Positions 1-9,977 of a stretch of DNA of 64,000 bases are shown piece after piece. How positions within the stretch are numbered: the stretch's first letter is position 1; every line of letters begins with the position of its first letter. Source of the stretch: Thermomonospora echinospora (GTDB lineage Bacteria; Actinomycetota; Actinomycetes; Streptosporangiales; Streptosporangiaceae); contig NZ_FNVO01000001.1 of NCBI RefSeq assembly GCF_900108175.1, positions 833,499 to 897,498 on the forward strand, written 5' to 3'. The notes under the pieces were generated by a model that saw only the letters and a list, made by a program, of their open reading frames with translations, did no database searches and was not told the DNA's origin. The position numbers and the translations under genes were made by a program.

Positions 1-79
1 AGCCCGGAGCGCAGCGGACCCGCCGGCCACAGGTGGGAGAGGCGAGCGCACCGACGCCGCACGGCAACGGAGGAACGAC

Positions 80-877
80 GTGACAGCAGCACAGCAGCAC
101 AGCGGCGAGGCAGGGGCCGGGCTGCTCCGCGGCCAGTGGGCCGTGGTGACCGGCGGGAGCAAGGGGATCGGGTACGCGATCGCCGAACGCTTCGTCGGCG
201 AGGGGGCGAACGTCCTCATCGCGGCCCGCGACAAGGCCGCCCTCGACGAGGCGGCGGGGCGGCTGCGCGCCCTCGCCGGGGACGGCCAGCGGATCGAGTC
301 GCTGCCCGCCGACCTCGGCGGGCGCGCCGGGATCGACGCGCTGTTCGACCACATCGCCCGTGAGCTGCCGGTGCTGAACATCTTCGTGGCCAACGTCGGC
401 TACGGGATCTTCCGGTCGTTCCTGGAGGTGACCGATGAGGAGTGGGACGGGATCGTCTCCACCAACCTCACCGGGACCTTCCGCTGCACGCAGGCCGCCG
501 CGCGGCTGATGCGCGACCGGCCCGCCGACAACCGCGCGATCCTGGTGATCTCCTCGATCCGGGCCCAGGGGGCGCGGCCGAACACCCTGCCCTACTCGAC
601 GACCAAGGCCGGGCTGAACCAGCTGGTGCGGGTGGCCGCCTACGAGCTGGCCCCGCTGGGCATCCGGGTCAACGCGCTGTCCCCGGGCCTGGTGGTGACC
701 CCGATGGCGCTGTCCCACAACCCCCAGGCCGCCGAGCTCGGCGCCGAGCTGGCCCCGCTGAACCGGGCCGGCATGCCCTCCGACATGGCCGAGGGGGCGC
801 TCTACCTGTGCAACCCCGCCGCCTCGTTCGTCACCGGGACCAACCTCGTCGTCGACGGCGGTGAGTCCCTGTGGTGA
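80..877 (+). CDS. SDR family NAD(P)-dependent oxidoreductase
   Basis: This is a 265-residue classical short-chain dehydrogenase/reductase, a cytosolic Rossmann enzyme that interconverts alcohol and ketone groups. The cofactor motif TGGSKGIG lies at residues 24-31, and the catalytic Ser159, Tyr172 and Lys176 (YSTTK) are in place. The C-terminal GTNLVVDGGESLW ending is typical of the family. I chose the GTG start because a GGAGGA ribosome-binding site lies just upstream. The gene overlaps the next one by 7 bases, so it begins a tightly coupled operon and probably oxidises a hydroxyacyl-CoA intermediate made by its neighbours. The substrate cannot be read from the sequence. An upstream part of the operon may lie outside the window. 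Confidence 0.9.
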   Translation: MTAAQQHSGEAGAGLLRGQWAVVTGGSKGIGYAIAERFVGEGANVLIAARDKAALDEAAGRLRALAGDGQRIESLPADLGGRAGIDALFDHIARELPVLNIFVANVGYGIFRSFLEVTDEEWDGIVSTNLTGTFRCTQAAARLMRDRPADNRAILVISSIRAQGARPNTLPYSTTKAGLNQLVRVAAYELAPLGIRVNALSPGLVVTPMALSHNPQAAELGAELAPLNRAGMPSDMAEGALYLCNPAASFVTGTNLVVDGGESLW

Positions 878-2123
878 CGGCGGCACCGGCCCGGGTGGAC
901 GGGACGCCGGACGGGCTCGCGGAGTTCGCCCGGCAGGCCCGCCGGTGGCTGGCGGGCCATGCCCGCCCCCGGCAGGACCAGGACGAGGCGGCCCGGAGCG
1001 TGGCGGTCTTCCACGACCTGCCGTTCGAGGAGGAGAAGGCGCTGCTGGGGCGGATCTGCGCCTGGCAGCGGACCAAGTTCGACGCCGGGTACGGCGCGCT
1101 GACCTGGCCGGCCGAGCACGGCGGCGCCGGGCTCGATCCCCTGTTCGAGGAGGCGTTCGCCGAGGTCGAAGCCGAGTTCGACACACCGGGGTCGCACGAG
1201 CTGGCCTCGGTGAGCGTGCACCTGATCGCGCCGACGGTGCGGCTGTTCGGGACGCCGGAGCAGCAGGAGCGGCTGGTGCGGCCCCTGCTGCGCGGCGACG
1301 AGCTGGCCTGCCAGCTGTTCTCCGAGCCGTCGGCCGGATCGGACCTGGCGGGGCTGGCCACCCGGGCCGTCCGCGACGGGGACGAGTGGGTGATCACCGG
1401 ACAGAAGGTGTGGAGTTCCGGCGCGCAGTTCGCCGGGTGGGGCGAGCTCATCGCCCGCACCGACCCGGACGTGCCCAAGCACAAGGGCCTGACGGCGTTC
1501 CTGCTGCCGATGGACACCCCCGGGGTCGAGGTCCGTCCGCTGCGCCAGATGTCGGGCGGCTCGTCATTCTGCGAGGTGTTCTTCGACCAGGTGCGCGTTC
1601 CCGACTCGCTGCGCCTGGGCGGCGTCGGCGAGGGCTGGCGGGTCGCGCTGGCCACGCTCGGGTTCGAGCGCGGGCACAGCGGCCAGACCAGCGCGGTCGG
1701 CGGCGGATACGCCCAGCTCGTCGCGCTGGCCCGCAGGCTGGACCGGACCGGTGACCCGGAGGTGCGGCGGCTGCTGGCCGAGGTGTGGGTGCACGAGCGG
1801 ATCGCGCAGTTGGCGGCGCAGCGCGACCGGGAGACGCGGCTGGCCGGGATCGAGCCGGGGCCGATCGGGTCGCTGCGCAAGCTGGCCTGGAGCCAGGGGC
1901 TGACGCTGGTGAGCGAGGCGGCGGCGGTGATCCTCGGACCGCGGCTGGTGGCCGACACCGGTGAGGACGCCTTCGGGTGGACCGAGCACGTCCTGGGCGC
2001 CCCCGGGTACCGCATCGCCGGCGGTTCCGACGAGGTGCAGCGCACGATCATCGGCGAACGCCTGCTGGACCTTCCCCGGGAGCCCCGGGCCGACCACGAC
2101 GTTCCCTGGAGGGAGATTCCGCG

Positions 2124-2127
<4 letters not shown>
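871..2127 (+). CDS. Acyl-CoA dehydrogenase (FadE-like, lacks the usual catalytic Glu)
   Basis: This 418-residue protein has the acyl-CoA dehydrogenase fold, which takes two hydrogens from an acyl-CoA onto FAD. Family hallmarks are QLFSEPSAGSD and KVWSSGAQFAGW in the middle domain and VQRTIIGERLLDLP near the C-terminus. Where many family members have YEGTN with the catalytic Glu, this protein reads IAGGSDEVQ, so that Glu is absent. This form is common in actinobacterial FadE proteins, several of which work as alpha2beta2 heteromers. The dehydrogenase at 12851 lacks the motif altogether and could be its partner, but that is inference. The GTG start overlaps the SDR stop, and the end overlaps the next ATG (ATGA). 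Confidence 0.88.
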
Positions 2128-2942
<815 letters not shown>

Positions 2943-3019
2943 CCGGACCGCCCCCGGGCGTCTGCGGGGGTGCCGCCTGCCCATCTCAAAACCTCATGAT
3001 GAATTTGGAAGGAGTGTCG

Positions 3020-4309
3020 GTGTCGACACCACTGGACCGCCGCCCGAGGAAGCGACGCGGCCCGCTGGCCGGGCTCGTCGTCGCGGACTTCTGCTGGATG
3101 GGCGTGGGATCGGTCGCGACCCGCCTGCTCGCCGACTTCGGCGCCGACGTCATCAAGATCGAGGACCGCAGCCGGCTGGACATGCCCCGTCGGCTGCCCT
3201 TCTACAAGGGTGAGGTCCGCACCTATGGCGAGGAGGACCCCAACCCGGACCCCGACAAGGGCGGGCTGTTCAACAACTACAACCGCAACAAGCTCGGCGT
3301 CACCATCAACATGCGGACCGAGCGCGGCCGGCGGATCGCCGAACGGCTGATCTCCCAGGCCTCGGTGGTGACCGAGAACTTCGCGCCCGGCGTGATGGAA
3401 CGGTGGGGCCTGACCTACGAGCGGCTGCGGGAACTGCGGCCGGACGTCATCTACGGGCGGATGAGCGGCTACGGCCACGAGGGACCGCACAGCGAGTACC
3501 GCAGCTACGGCCCGGTGATCCAGGCCGTCAGCGGGCTGACCCACATCAGCGGCCTGCCCGGACGCGAGCCGTCGGGATGGGGCTTCTCGCACATGGACAA
3601 CCAGGCGGCGTACTACAACTCCGCCGCCCTCCTCATGGCGGTGCTGCAGCGGGAGATCACCGGGCAGGGCACGGAGGTCGACGTCTCCGCGGTCGAGGTG
3701 GGGATCAACCTGCTCGGCCCGGTCATGCTGGACGTCGCCGTGAACAGCCGCTCCACCCGAGGAGCGGACTTCCCGACCGGCAACCGGCTGGAGCACCCGC
3801 AGGCGGCGCCGCACGGGGTGTACCCGGCGGCCGGCGAGGACCGCTGGGTCGCAATCGCGGTCTTCGACGACGCCGACTGGAAGGCCCTGGTCACCGAGCT
3901 GGACGCCGCCGAGTGGGCCGCCGACCCGCGGTTCGCCACCCAGGCCGGCCGCTTCGCCCACCAGGACGCCCTCGACGAGCACCTGTCGGCGTGGACGCGC
4001 GAGCGCGACCCGCACAAGATCATGCACCGGCTGCAGGCCGCGGGCGTCGCGGCGGCAGCGGTGCAGCACGCCGGCGACCTCAACGAGCGCGACCCCCAGC
4101 TCGCGCACCGGGGCACCTTCTTCGAACTCGACCACCCCGTCATCGGCGAAGCGCGGTTCGAGGGCAGCCCGGTGCTCTTCTCCGGCATCGAGCCGGACCA
4201 CTGGCGTTCGGCGCCGCTGCTCGGCGAGGACAACGAGTACGTGTTCACGACCCTGCTCGGCATGCCGCAGGAGGAGATCGCCGAGCTGACCAGGGAGGGG
4301 ATCCTGTGA
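3020..4309 (+). CDS. CaiB/BaiF family CoA-transferase (first of a pair)
   Basis: This protein of about 429 residues belongs to the class III CoA-transferases, which move CoA between carboxylic acids through an aspartyl-CoA intermediate. It opens with GPLAGLVVADFCWMGVGSV, continues with FGADVIKIED and YNRNKLGVTINM, and carries the probable catalytic Asp in SHMDNQAAYY. The GTG at 3020 is preferred because GGAAGGAG lies five bases before it. An in-frame ATG at 2996 would add eight residues but lacks a ribosome-binding site. The stop overlaps the next CoA-transferase start (GTGA), so the two are translationally coupled and may act together or on successive acids. Confidence 0.87.
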   Translation: MSTPLDRRPRKRRGPLAGLVVADFCWMGVGSVATRLLADFGADVIKIEDRSRLDMPRRLPFYKGEVRTYGEEDPNPDPDKGGLFNNYNRNKLGVTINMRTERGRRIAERLISQASVVTENFAPGVMERWGLTYERLRELRPDVIYGRMSGYGHEGPHSEYRSYGPVIQAVSGLTHISGLPGREPSGWGFSHMDNQAAYYNSAALLMAVLQREITGQGTEVDVSAVEVGINLLGPVMLDVAVNSRSTRGADFPTGNRLEHPQAAPHGVYPAAGEDRWVAIAVFDDADWKALVTELDAAEWAADPRFATQAGRFAHQDALDEHLSAWTRERDPHKIMHRLQAAGVAAAAVQHAGDLNERDPQLAHRGTFFELDHPVIGEARFEGSPVLFSGIEPDHWRSAPLLGEDNEYVFTTLLGMPQEEIAELTREGIL

Positions 4310-5490
4310 CCGCCACCCCCTACCACGGCCTGCGGGTCGTGGAGATCGCCGACGACCCCGGCGGGGAGTACACCGGCAAGCTGCTGGCCGGCTCCGGCGC
4401 CGACGTCATCAAGGTGGAGCCCCCCTCCGGGGCGGCCGGTCGGCGGATCGGGCCGTTCGCCGGCGACCGCACCGACCCCGAGGCCAGCCTGTCCTTCCGC
4501 TGGTACAACGCCGGCAAGCGCAGCGTCACGATCGACGACGCCGAGGACGCCGGCCGGGCCGCGCTTGCCGAGCTGATCGCCGGCGCCGACGTGCTGCTGA
4601 CCTCGCTGCCGCCCGCGCAGGCCGCCGCGCGCGGCCTCGTCCCGGCCGAGCTGGCCGCCCGGCATCCCCGGCTGATCGTGGTCGCGGTGACCCCGTTCGG
4701 CCTGGACGGGCCGTGGTCGGCCTACCGCGGCGGCGACCTGGTGGGGCTGGCGGCCGGCGGGATGCTCCACTCCTGCGGCTACGACGACCACTCCATCCCG
4801 CCGATCCGCCCCGGCGGCGACCACGCCTACACGACGGCGGCCAGCTTCGCCCACACCGGCCTGCTGCTGGCCCTGCTCGAACGGCGGCGGACCGGCAAGG
4901 GGCAGGTCGTGGACGTCTCCGTGCACGCGGCCTGCGCGGTCAGCGGCGAGCTGTCCAACCCGTTCTGGTTCTACCCGAAGGCGATCGTCAAGCGGCAGAC
5001 CTGCCGGCACGCCCAGCCGGCCCCGACGCAACCGGCCCTGTTCCGTTGCGGCGACGACCGCTACGTGTACTTCGCGCTCATCCTCGCCGACCAGAAGCCC
5101 TGGCGGGCCCTGGTGGAGTGGATGGACGACATGGGGCTGGCCGCCGACCTCACCGACCCCGCCTACGACGACCTGGCGCACCGGCAGGCGAACTTCGCGC
5201 ACGTCCAGGAACTCGTCGAGGTGTTCTTCCTGCTCATGGACGCCGAGACCGCCTACCACGAGGGCCAGCGGCGCGGACTGCCGATCGGGGTCAGCAGGGC
5301 GCCGGAGGAACTGTTCGACGACGAGCACCTGCGGGCGCGGGAATTCTTCGTCGAGGTGGAGGAAGAGGAGGGGGCGCGGCCCGTCCCGCACCCCGGCAGC
5401 CCGTACCGGTTCAGCTCCTTCGACCTCCCCGGGCCGCGCCGCGCCCCCCGGCTCGGGGAGCACACCGCGGAGGTGCTCGAAGGTGTCTGA
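4306..5490 (+). CDS. CaiB/BaiF family CoA-transferase (second of a pair)
   Basis: This 394-residue class III CoA-transferase follows its paralogue with a four-base overlap. It shows the N-terminal HGLRVVEIAD, SGADVIKVEPPSG and WYNAGKRSVT motifs and a probable catalytic Asp in RPGGDHAYTTA, and ends with LGEHTAEVLEG. The reaction would be CoA transfer to or from an acid intermediate of this pathway. The two paired proteins are clearly different in sequence, so this is an old duplication and not a recent copy. A heteromeric transferase is one possible reading of strict pairing. The GTG start is set by the overlap, and the gene overlaps the following thiolase-like gene by eight bases. Confidence 0.87.
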   Translation: MTATPYHGLRVVEIADDPGGEYTGKLLAGSGADVIKVEPPSGAAGRRIGPFAGDRTDPEASLSFRWYNAGKRSVTIDDAEDAGRAALAELIAGADVLLTSLPPAQAAARGLVPAELAARHPRLIVVAVTPFGLDGPWSAYRGGDLVGLAAGGMLHSCGYDDHSIPPIRPGGDHAYTTAASFAHTGLLLALLERRRTGKGQVVDVSVHAACAVSGELSNPFWFYPKAIVKRQTCRHAQPAPTQPALFRCGDDRYVYFALILADQKPWRALVEWMDDMGLAADLTDPAYDDLAHRQANFAHVQELVEVFFLLMDAETAYHEGQRRGLPIGVSRAPEELFDDEHLRAREFFVEVEEEEGARPVPHPGSPYRFSSFDLPGPRRAPRLGEHTAEVLEGV

Positions 5491-6670
5491 GGCCCTCTCC
5501 CACCGCGACCGCTGCGCCATCGCCGGCATCGGCGCGACCGAGTTTTCCAAGGACAGCGGTCGCAGCGAGCTGACGCTGGCCGCGCAGGCGTGCCGGGCCG
5601 CGCTGCAGGACGCCGGGCTCACCGTGGCCGACGTGGACGGTGTCGTGTCCTGCGACTACGACCTGGTCTCCTACGGCGCGATCGCCGACGCGCTGGGCAT
5701 CGCCGACCTGACCTACTGGGGGCAGACCGGACCGGGCGGGTCGGGCCCCTGCGCCATGGTCGGCCAGGCGGTCGCGGCGATCCTGTCCGGGCAGGCCACC
5801 ACCGTCCTGGTCTACCGCGCCCTCAACGGCCGGTCCGGACGCCGCTACGGGCTGGGCGCCCCCGACCCTGACGCCCGGGTCGGCGGCCGGGGCGCCTACG
5901 AGGAGTTCTTCGCGCCTTACGGGCTGGTGACCCCCGGTCAGTTCTTCGCGCTGCTGGCCCAGCGTCACATGAGCACCTACGGCACCCGCTACGAGGCACT
6001 GGCGGAGATCGCGCTGGCCTGCCGGGAGGCCGCCAACCGCAACCCGGCCGCGCAGATGCACGAGCGGGCGCTGACGTTGGAGCAGTGCCTGGCGGCACGG
6101 CCGATCTCGCTGCCGCTGCGGTTGTTCGACTTCTGCCTGGAGACTGACGGCGCCTGCGCCGTCGTCGTCACCTCCGCCGAGCGCGCGGCCGACTGCGCGC
6201 AGCCGCCGGTGCTGGTCCGCGCGGTCGCGCAGTCGACGGGACCACGGGTGCAGCCCGGGGTGATGTACCCGATGCTGATGCGCCCCGACATCACGGTGAC
6301 GCCCTCGCAGACCGTGGCGCGGACCCTGTTCTCCCGCGCCGGCCTGGGGCCCTCCGAGGTGGACGTGGCGCAGATCTACGACTGCTTCACGATCACGGTG
6401 CTGCTCCAGCTGGAGGACTACGGCTTCTGTGCCAAGGGAGAGGGCGGCGCCTTCACTGAGAGCGGGGCGCTGCGCCCGGGCGGCGCCCTGCCGATCAACA
6501 CCGCCGGGGGGAACCTGTCGGAGGGCTATGTGCACGGGATGAACCACGTGCTGGAGGGCGTCCGCCAGATCCGCGGCACCTCGACCTCACAGGTCACCGG
6601 CGCCGAGGTCAGCCTGGTCACCTCGGCCCCGCCGCCCGGCACGAGCGCGCTGCTGCTGGTGAGGGGATGA
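5483..6670 (+). CDS. SCP2-type thiolase-like protein (possible aldolase)
   Basis: This 395-residue protein has the thiolase fold of the sterol-carrier-protein-X branch. It starts with CAIAGIGATEFSK and ends with NTAGGNLSEGYVHGMNHV and VRQIRG. Where degradative thiolases have the nucleophilic Cys it has a GGSGPC segment, in which GGS takes the place of the usual Cys-Ala-Ser motif. The same pattern is seen in Ltp2-like proteins, which need a DUF35 partner and act as retro-aldolases in steroid side-chain breakdown. A DUF35 gene overlaps its end by four bases, fitting such a complex. Thiolytic cleavage of a 3-ketoacyl-CoA remains an alternative. Confidence 0.85.
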   Translation: MSEALSHRDRCAIAGIGATEFSKDSGRSELTLAAQACRAALQDAGLTVADVDGVVSCDYDLVSYGAIADALGIADLTYWGQTGPGGSGPCAMVGQAVAAILSGQATTVLVYRALNGRSGRRYGLGAPDPDARVGGRGAYEEFFAPYGLVTPGQFFALLAQRHMSTYGTRYEALAEIALACREAANRNPAAQMHERALTLEQCLAARPISLPLRLFDFCLETDGACAVVVTSAERAADCAQPPVLVRAVAQSTGPRVQPGVMYPMLMRPDITVTPSQTVARTLFSRAGLGPSEVDVAQIYDCFTITVLLQLEDYGFCAKGEGGAFTESGALRPGGALPINTAGGNLSEGYVHGMNHVLEGVRQIRGTSTSQVTGAEVSLVTSAPPPGTSALLLVRG

Positions 6671-7089
6671 GCGGGATGTTCAACGACGTCGCCGTACTGC
6701 CGCTGATGCCGGTCGAGGACGACCACGACACCGGCGGTTTCTTCGCCGCCGCCCGCAGGGGCGAGCTGGCGCTGCGGTTCTGCAGCGAGTGCGGGCAGTT
6801 GCTGCACCTGCCCCGGCAGGTCTGCTTCGCCTGCGGGGGCGCCCGCAGCGAATGGCGCGCCGTGCCCGGCCGCGGGCGCGTGCACGCCTGGACCACCGTC
6901 ACCCACCAGGTGCACCCGGCGTTCCCGACGCCGTACACGGTCGTGCTGGTCGACCTGGAGGAGATCGACGCCCGGCTCGTCGGGAGCCTTCCCGGGGAGG
7001 CCGAGCTGGAGGTCGGGCAGCCGGTGCGGGTGCGCTTCGACCGGGCGCCCGACGGTACCACCGTCCCCAACTGGGAGGTCGAGGCGTGA
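6667..7089 (+). CDS. DUF35 Zn-ribbon/OB-fold protein
   Basis: This 140-residue protein has a rubredoxin-like zinc ribbon (CSECGQ near residue 38, then CFACGG) followed by an OB-fold that begins with GRVHAWTTVTHQVHPAF. This DUF35 architecture is the usual non-catalytic partner of SCP2-type thiolases and aldolases, as in ChsH2-Ltp2, where it is thought to help present the acyl-CoA. It lies between two thiolase-like genes, overlapping the upstream one by four bases and ending where the next DUF35 gene starts. It most probably binds the upstream protein at 5483. Function is inferred from family and pairing. Confidence 0.88.
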   Translation: MSGMFNDVAVLPLMPVEDDHDTGGFFAAARRGELALRFCSECGQLLHLPRQVCFACGGARSEWRAVPGRGRVHAWTTVTHQVHPAFPTPYTVVLVDLEEIDARLVGSLPGEAELEVGQPVRVRFDRAPDGTTVPNWEVEA

Positions 7090-7508
7090 TGCGTACCGTG
7101 GACGATTCGCTGTTCACCGACACCCCGGACGGGGTGGCGCTGGTGGGCAGCCGGTGCGCCGACTGCGGCGCGCACACCTTCCCCAGGCAGGGCGGCTGCC
7201 CGCGGTGCACGGGGGACTCGATGCAGGACGTGCCGCTTGCACGGACGGGCACATTGTGGTCGTTCACGGTGCAGGGGTTCCGCCCCAAGCCGCCGTATGC
7301 GGGACCGCCGGAGTTCGAGCCGTACGGGGTGGGTTATGTGGAACTGCCGGAGCAGGTGATCGTGGAGGCGCGGCTGACCGAGAGCGACCCCGACCGGCTG
7401 TGGATCGGGATGCCGATGGTGCTGGAGCTGGTGCCCTTCCGCACCGACGACGCCGGGACGCCGGTGCTGACGTTCGCGTTCGCCCCGGCGCGGGAGGAGG
7501 GGCGATGA
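7089..7508 (+). CDS. DUF35 Zn-ribbon/OB-fold protein
   Basis: This 139-residue protein is the second DUF35 gene of the operon. The zinc ribbon is formed by CADCG and CPRCTG near residues 24-41, and the OB-fold follows from GTLWSFTVQGFRPKPPY, a motif typical of the family. The ATG at 7089 directly follows an alternative GTG at 7086. It overlaps the thiolase gene at 7505 by four bases and so is the likely partner of that enzyme, giving two parallel thiolase/DUF35 pairs in the same operon. Zinc binding is predicted from the four cysteines. Confidence 0.88.
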   Translation: MRTVDDSLFTDTPDGVALVGSRCADCGAHTFPRQGGCPRCTGDSMQDVPLARTGTLWSFTVQGFRPKPPYAGPPEFEPYGVGYVELPEQVIVEARLTESDPDRLWIGMPMVLELVPFRTDDAGTPVLTFAFAPAREEGR

Positions 7509-8653
7509 GCGCGGACGTGGCGATCGTCGGGATCGGCATCCACCCGTTCGGCCGCACTCCCGGGGTCTCGGGCCGCCGGCAGGCGGTGGTGGCGGCGCGG
7601 GCGGCGCTGGCCGACGCGGGCGTGGGTTTCGCGGACCTGCAGTTCGCGTTCGGGGGCAGCCACTCGGCGGGCGACGCCGACACGCTGGTGTCGGAGCTGG
7701 GCCTGACCAGCCTGCCGTTCATCAACGTGGCCAACGGGTGCGCCACCGGCGGCAGCGCGCTGATCAGCGCGTATGCGGCGATCATGTCGGGGCTGCACGA
7801 CCTGGGCATCGTGATCGGCTTCGACAAGCACGAGCGGGGCGCGTTCAACACCGACCCGGCCGAGCACGGGATCGGCGCCTGGTACGGGGAGACCGGGCTG
7901 ATGCTCACCACGCAGTTCTTCGGCATGAAGATCCAGCGGTACCTGCACCGGACCGGGATGGACGCCGGCGTACTGACCAAGATCGCGGCCAAGGCGTTCC
8001 GCAACGGCGCGCTGAACCCCAAAGCCTGGCGGCGCACCCCGCTGAGCGAGGCGGAGATCGCGGCGTCGCCGATGATCTCGCATCCGCTGACGCAGTACAT
8101 GTACTGCTCGCCCGCCGAGGGCGCGGTGGCGCTGGTGCTGTGCCGTGCCGACCGGGCGCACCACTACACCGACCGGCCGGTGTTCCTGCGCGGGGCGACG
8201 CTGCGGTCGCGGCGGTACGGGTCGTTCGAGGTGTTCAGCCCGTGGCTGGCGATCGAACGGGCGGACTCGCCGACGGTGGACGCGGCGCGGGCGGTGTTCG
8301 AGCAGGCCGGCATCGGCCCGGACGAGGTGGACGTGGCGCAGCTGCAGGACACCGAGTCGGGCGCGGAGCTGATGCACATGGCCGAGACGGGGCTGTGCGC
8401 GCACGGCGAGCAGGACGGGCTGATCGCCGAGGGGGCGACCGAGATCGGCGGCCGGCTGCCGGTCAACACCGACGGCGGGTGCATCGCCAACGGCGAGCCG
8501 ATCGGCGCGTCGGGGCTGCGGCAGGTCTACGAGAACGTGCTGCAGCTGCGGGGCGACGCCGGCGCGCACCAGGTGCCCGGCGGGCCCCGGGTCGGCTTCA
8601 CCCACGTCTACGGGGCGCCCGGCATCAGCGCGTGCACCCTGCTCACCCGCTGA
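7505..8653 (+). CDS. Thiolase family protein
   Basis: This is a 382-residue thiolase-fold enzyme. The N-terminal segment VAIVGIGIHPFGRTPG and Cys79 in VANGCATGGSAL match the acyl-accepting nucleophile of thiolases. The usual C-terminal GHPxGASG motif reads GEPIGASG here, so the catalytic His is replaced by Glu. The expected role is cleavage of a 3-ketoacyl-CoA, with the preceding DUF35 protein as partner, but the His-to-Glu change leaves the chemistry uncertain. The ATG start overlaps the previous stop (ATGA). A 21-base gap follows before the ACAD10/11-like gene, with a strong ribosome-binding site there. Confidence 0.86.
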   Translation: MSADVAIVGIGIHPFGRTPGVSGRRQAVVAARAALADAGVGFADLQFAFGGSHSAGDADTLVSELGLTSLPFINVANGCATGGSALISAYAAIMSGLHDLGIVIGFDKHERGAFNTDPAEHGIGAWYGETGLMLTTQFFGMKIQRYLHRTGMDAGVLTKIAAKAFRNGALNPKAWRRTPLSEAEIAASPMISHPLTQYMYCSPAEGAVALVLCRADRAHHYTDRPVFLRGATLRSRRYGSFEVFSPWLAIERADSPTVDAARAVFEQAGIGPDEVDVAQLQDTESGAELMHMAETGLCAHGEQDGLIAEGATEIGGRLPVNTDGGCIANGEPIGASGLRQVYENVLQLRGDAGAHQVPGGPRVGFTHVYGAPGISACTLLTR

Positions 8654-8663
8654 TCATTAGGAA

Positions 8664-8673
8664 GGAACGTTCC
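8664..8673. promoter_or_regulatory. Palindrome GGAACGTTCC over the ribosome-binding site
   Basis: A perfect 10-bp palindrome overlaps the AGGAAGGA ribosome-binding site and ends one base before the ATG at 8675. It could be an operator or a translational control element for the kinase-dehydrogenase module. It could equally be chance, since only one copy was noticed. Confidence 0.3.
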
Positions 8674-8674
8674 C

Positions 8675-9973
8675 ATGGCTTGGGACTTTGAGACCGACCC
8701 GCGCTTCCAGGAGGAATTGGACTGGGTCGAGGAGTTCGTCCGGACCGAGGTCGAACCGGTCGACCGGGTGATCGAGCACGCCTGGGACGTGCGCGACCCC
8801 CTGCGCAACGCCCTGATCCGCCCGCTGCAGCACACGGTGCGCGAGCGCCGGCTGTGGGCCTGCCATCTCGGTCCCGAGCTGGGCGGCCCGGGTTACGGGC
8901 AGCTGAAGCTGGCCCTGCTCAACGAGAAGCTCGGCCGCACGCACTCCGGCCCGGTGGTGTTCGGCTGCCAGGCCCCCGACTCCGGCAACGCCGAGATCCT
9001 CGCCCACTACGGCAGCGACCACCTGAAGAAGGCCTACCTGGAGCCGCTGCTGGACAACGAGATCGTCTCGTGCTTCTCGATGACCGAGCCGCACGGTGGC
9101 TCGGACCCGACCGGGTTCCGCACCACCGCCGTCCTCGACGGCGACGAGTGGGTGATCAACGGGGAGAAGTGGTTCTCCTCGCACGCGCTGTTCGCCGACT
9201 TCCTGATCGTCATGGCGGTCACCGAGCCGGAGGCGCCCAGGCACAAGAGCATGTCGATGTTCGTCGTGCCGGTCGACACCCCCGGCGTCGAACGGGTCCG
9301 GGACGTGAGCGTGTGGGGGCACGAGGAGCGCGTCGGCACCCACCAGTACCTGCGCTACACCGACGTGCGGGTGCCCGCGGAGAACCTGCTCGGTGAGCGC
9401 GGCGAGGGGTTCGCCGTCGCGCAGACCCGGCTGGGCGGCGGCCGGATCCACCACGCGATGCGCACCGTCGGGCTGGTCGGCCAGGCGTTCGAGCTGATGA
9501 AGCGGCGCGCGGTGTCCCGCACCGCCGGCGGGCAGCGGCTCGCCGACCGGCAGCTGGTCCAGGAGATGATCGCCGACTCCTGGATCCAGCTGGAGCAGTT
9601 CCGGCTGCTGGTGCTGCGCACCGCCTGGAAGATCGACAAGTACAACGACTACCGCAGGGTGCGGGCCGACATCGCCGCGGTCAAGGCGGCGATGCCCAAG
9701 GTGCTGATGGACGTGGCGTCGCGGGCGATCCAGATCCACGGCTCGCTGGGCATCTCCAAGGAACTGCCGTTCGGCACGTGGGTCATGGAGTCCTTCCACA
9801 TGGGGCTGGCCGACGGCGCCACCGAGGTGCACAAGGTCAACCTCGCCAAGGCGCTGCTGCGCGAGACGCAGCCCGACGAGGGGCTGTTCCCGCCCTACAT
9901 CCTGCCCACCCTGGCCGGGCAGGCGCGGGAGCGCTACGCCGACATCATCGCCGAGCTGGACGCCGAGGGGTGA
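8675..9973 (+). CDS. ACAD10/11-type acyl-CoA dehydrogenase
   Basis: This 432-residue protein matches the dehydrogenase domain of human ACAD10/ACAD11 and of bacterial LvaC. Shared signatures include VVFGCQAPDSGN, CFSMTEPHGGSDPT, WVINGEKWFSSHA, GRIHHAMRTVGL and LADGATEVHK. The usual catalytic Glu segment YEGTN is replaced by ADGAT. In this family the enzyme works with an APH-type kinase: a 4-hydroxyacyl-CoA is phosphorylated, then phosphate is eliminated to give the enoyl-CoA. The kinase gene follows only four bases downstream, which strongly supports the assignment. In humans the two activities are fused in one protein; here they are separate. The substrate chain length is unknown. Confidence 0.9.
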   Translation: MAWDFETDPRFQEELDWVEEFVRTEVEPVDRVIEHAWDVRDPLRNALIRPLQHTVRERRLWACHLGPELGGPGYGQLKLALLNEKLGRTHSGPVVFGCQAPDSGNAEILAHYGSDHLKKAYLEPLLDNEIVSCFSMTEPHGGSDPTGFRTTAVLDGDEWVINGEKWFSSHALFADFLIVMAVTEPEAPRHKSMSMFVVPVDTPGVERVRDVSVWGHEERVGTHQYLRYTDVRVPAENLLGERGEGFAVAQTRLGGGRIHHAMRTVGLVGQAFELMKRRAVSRTAGGQRLADRQLVQEMIADSWIQLEQFRLLVLRTAWKIDKYNDYRRVRADIAAVKAAMPKVLMDVASRAIQIHGSLGISKELPFGTWVMESFHMGLADGATEVHKVNLAKALLRETQPDEGLFPPYILPTLAGQARERYADIIAELDAEG

Positions 9974-9977
9974 CGCG

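Noticed and set aside
1-79. End of an upstream gene or a promoter at the window start
   Set aside because: Only a ribosome-binding site near 70 can be supported; no promoter or coding sequence could be recognised in these bases.
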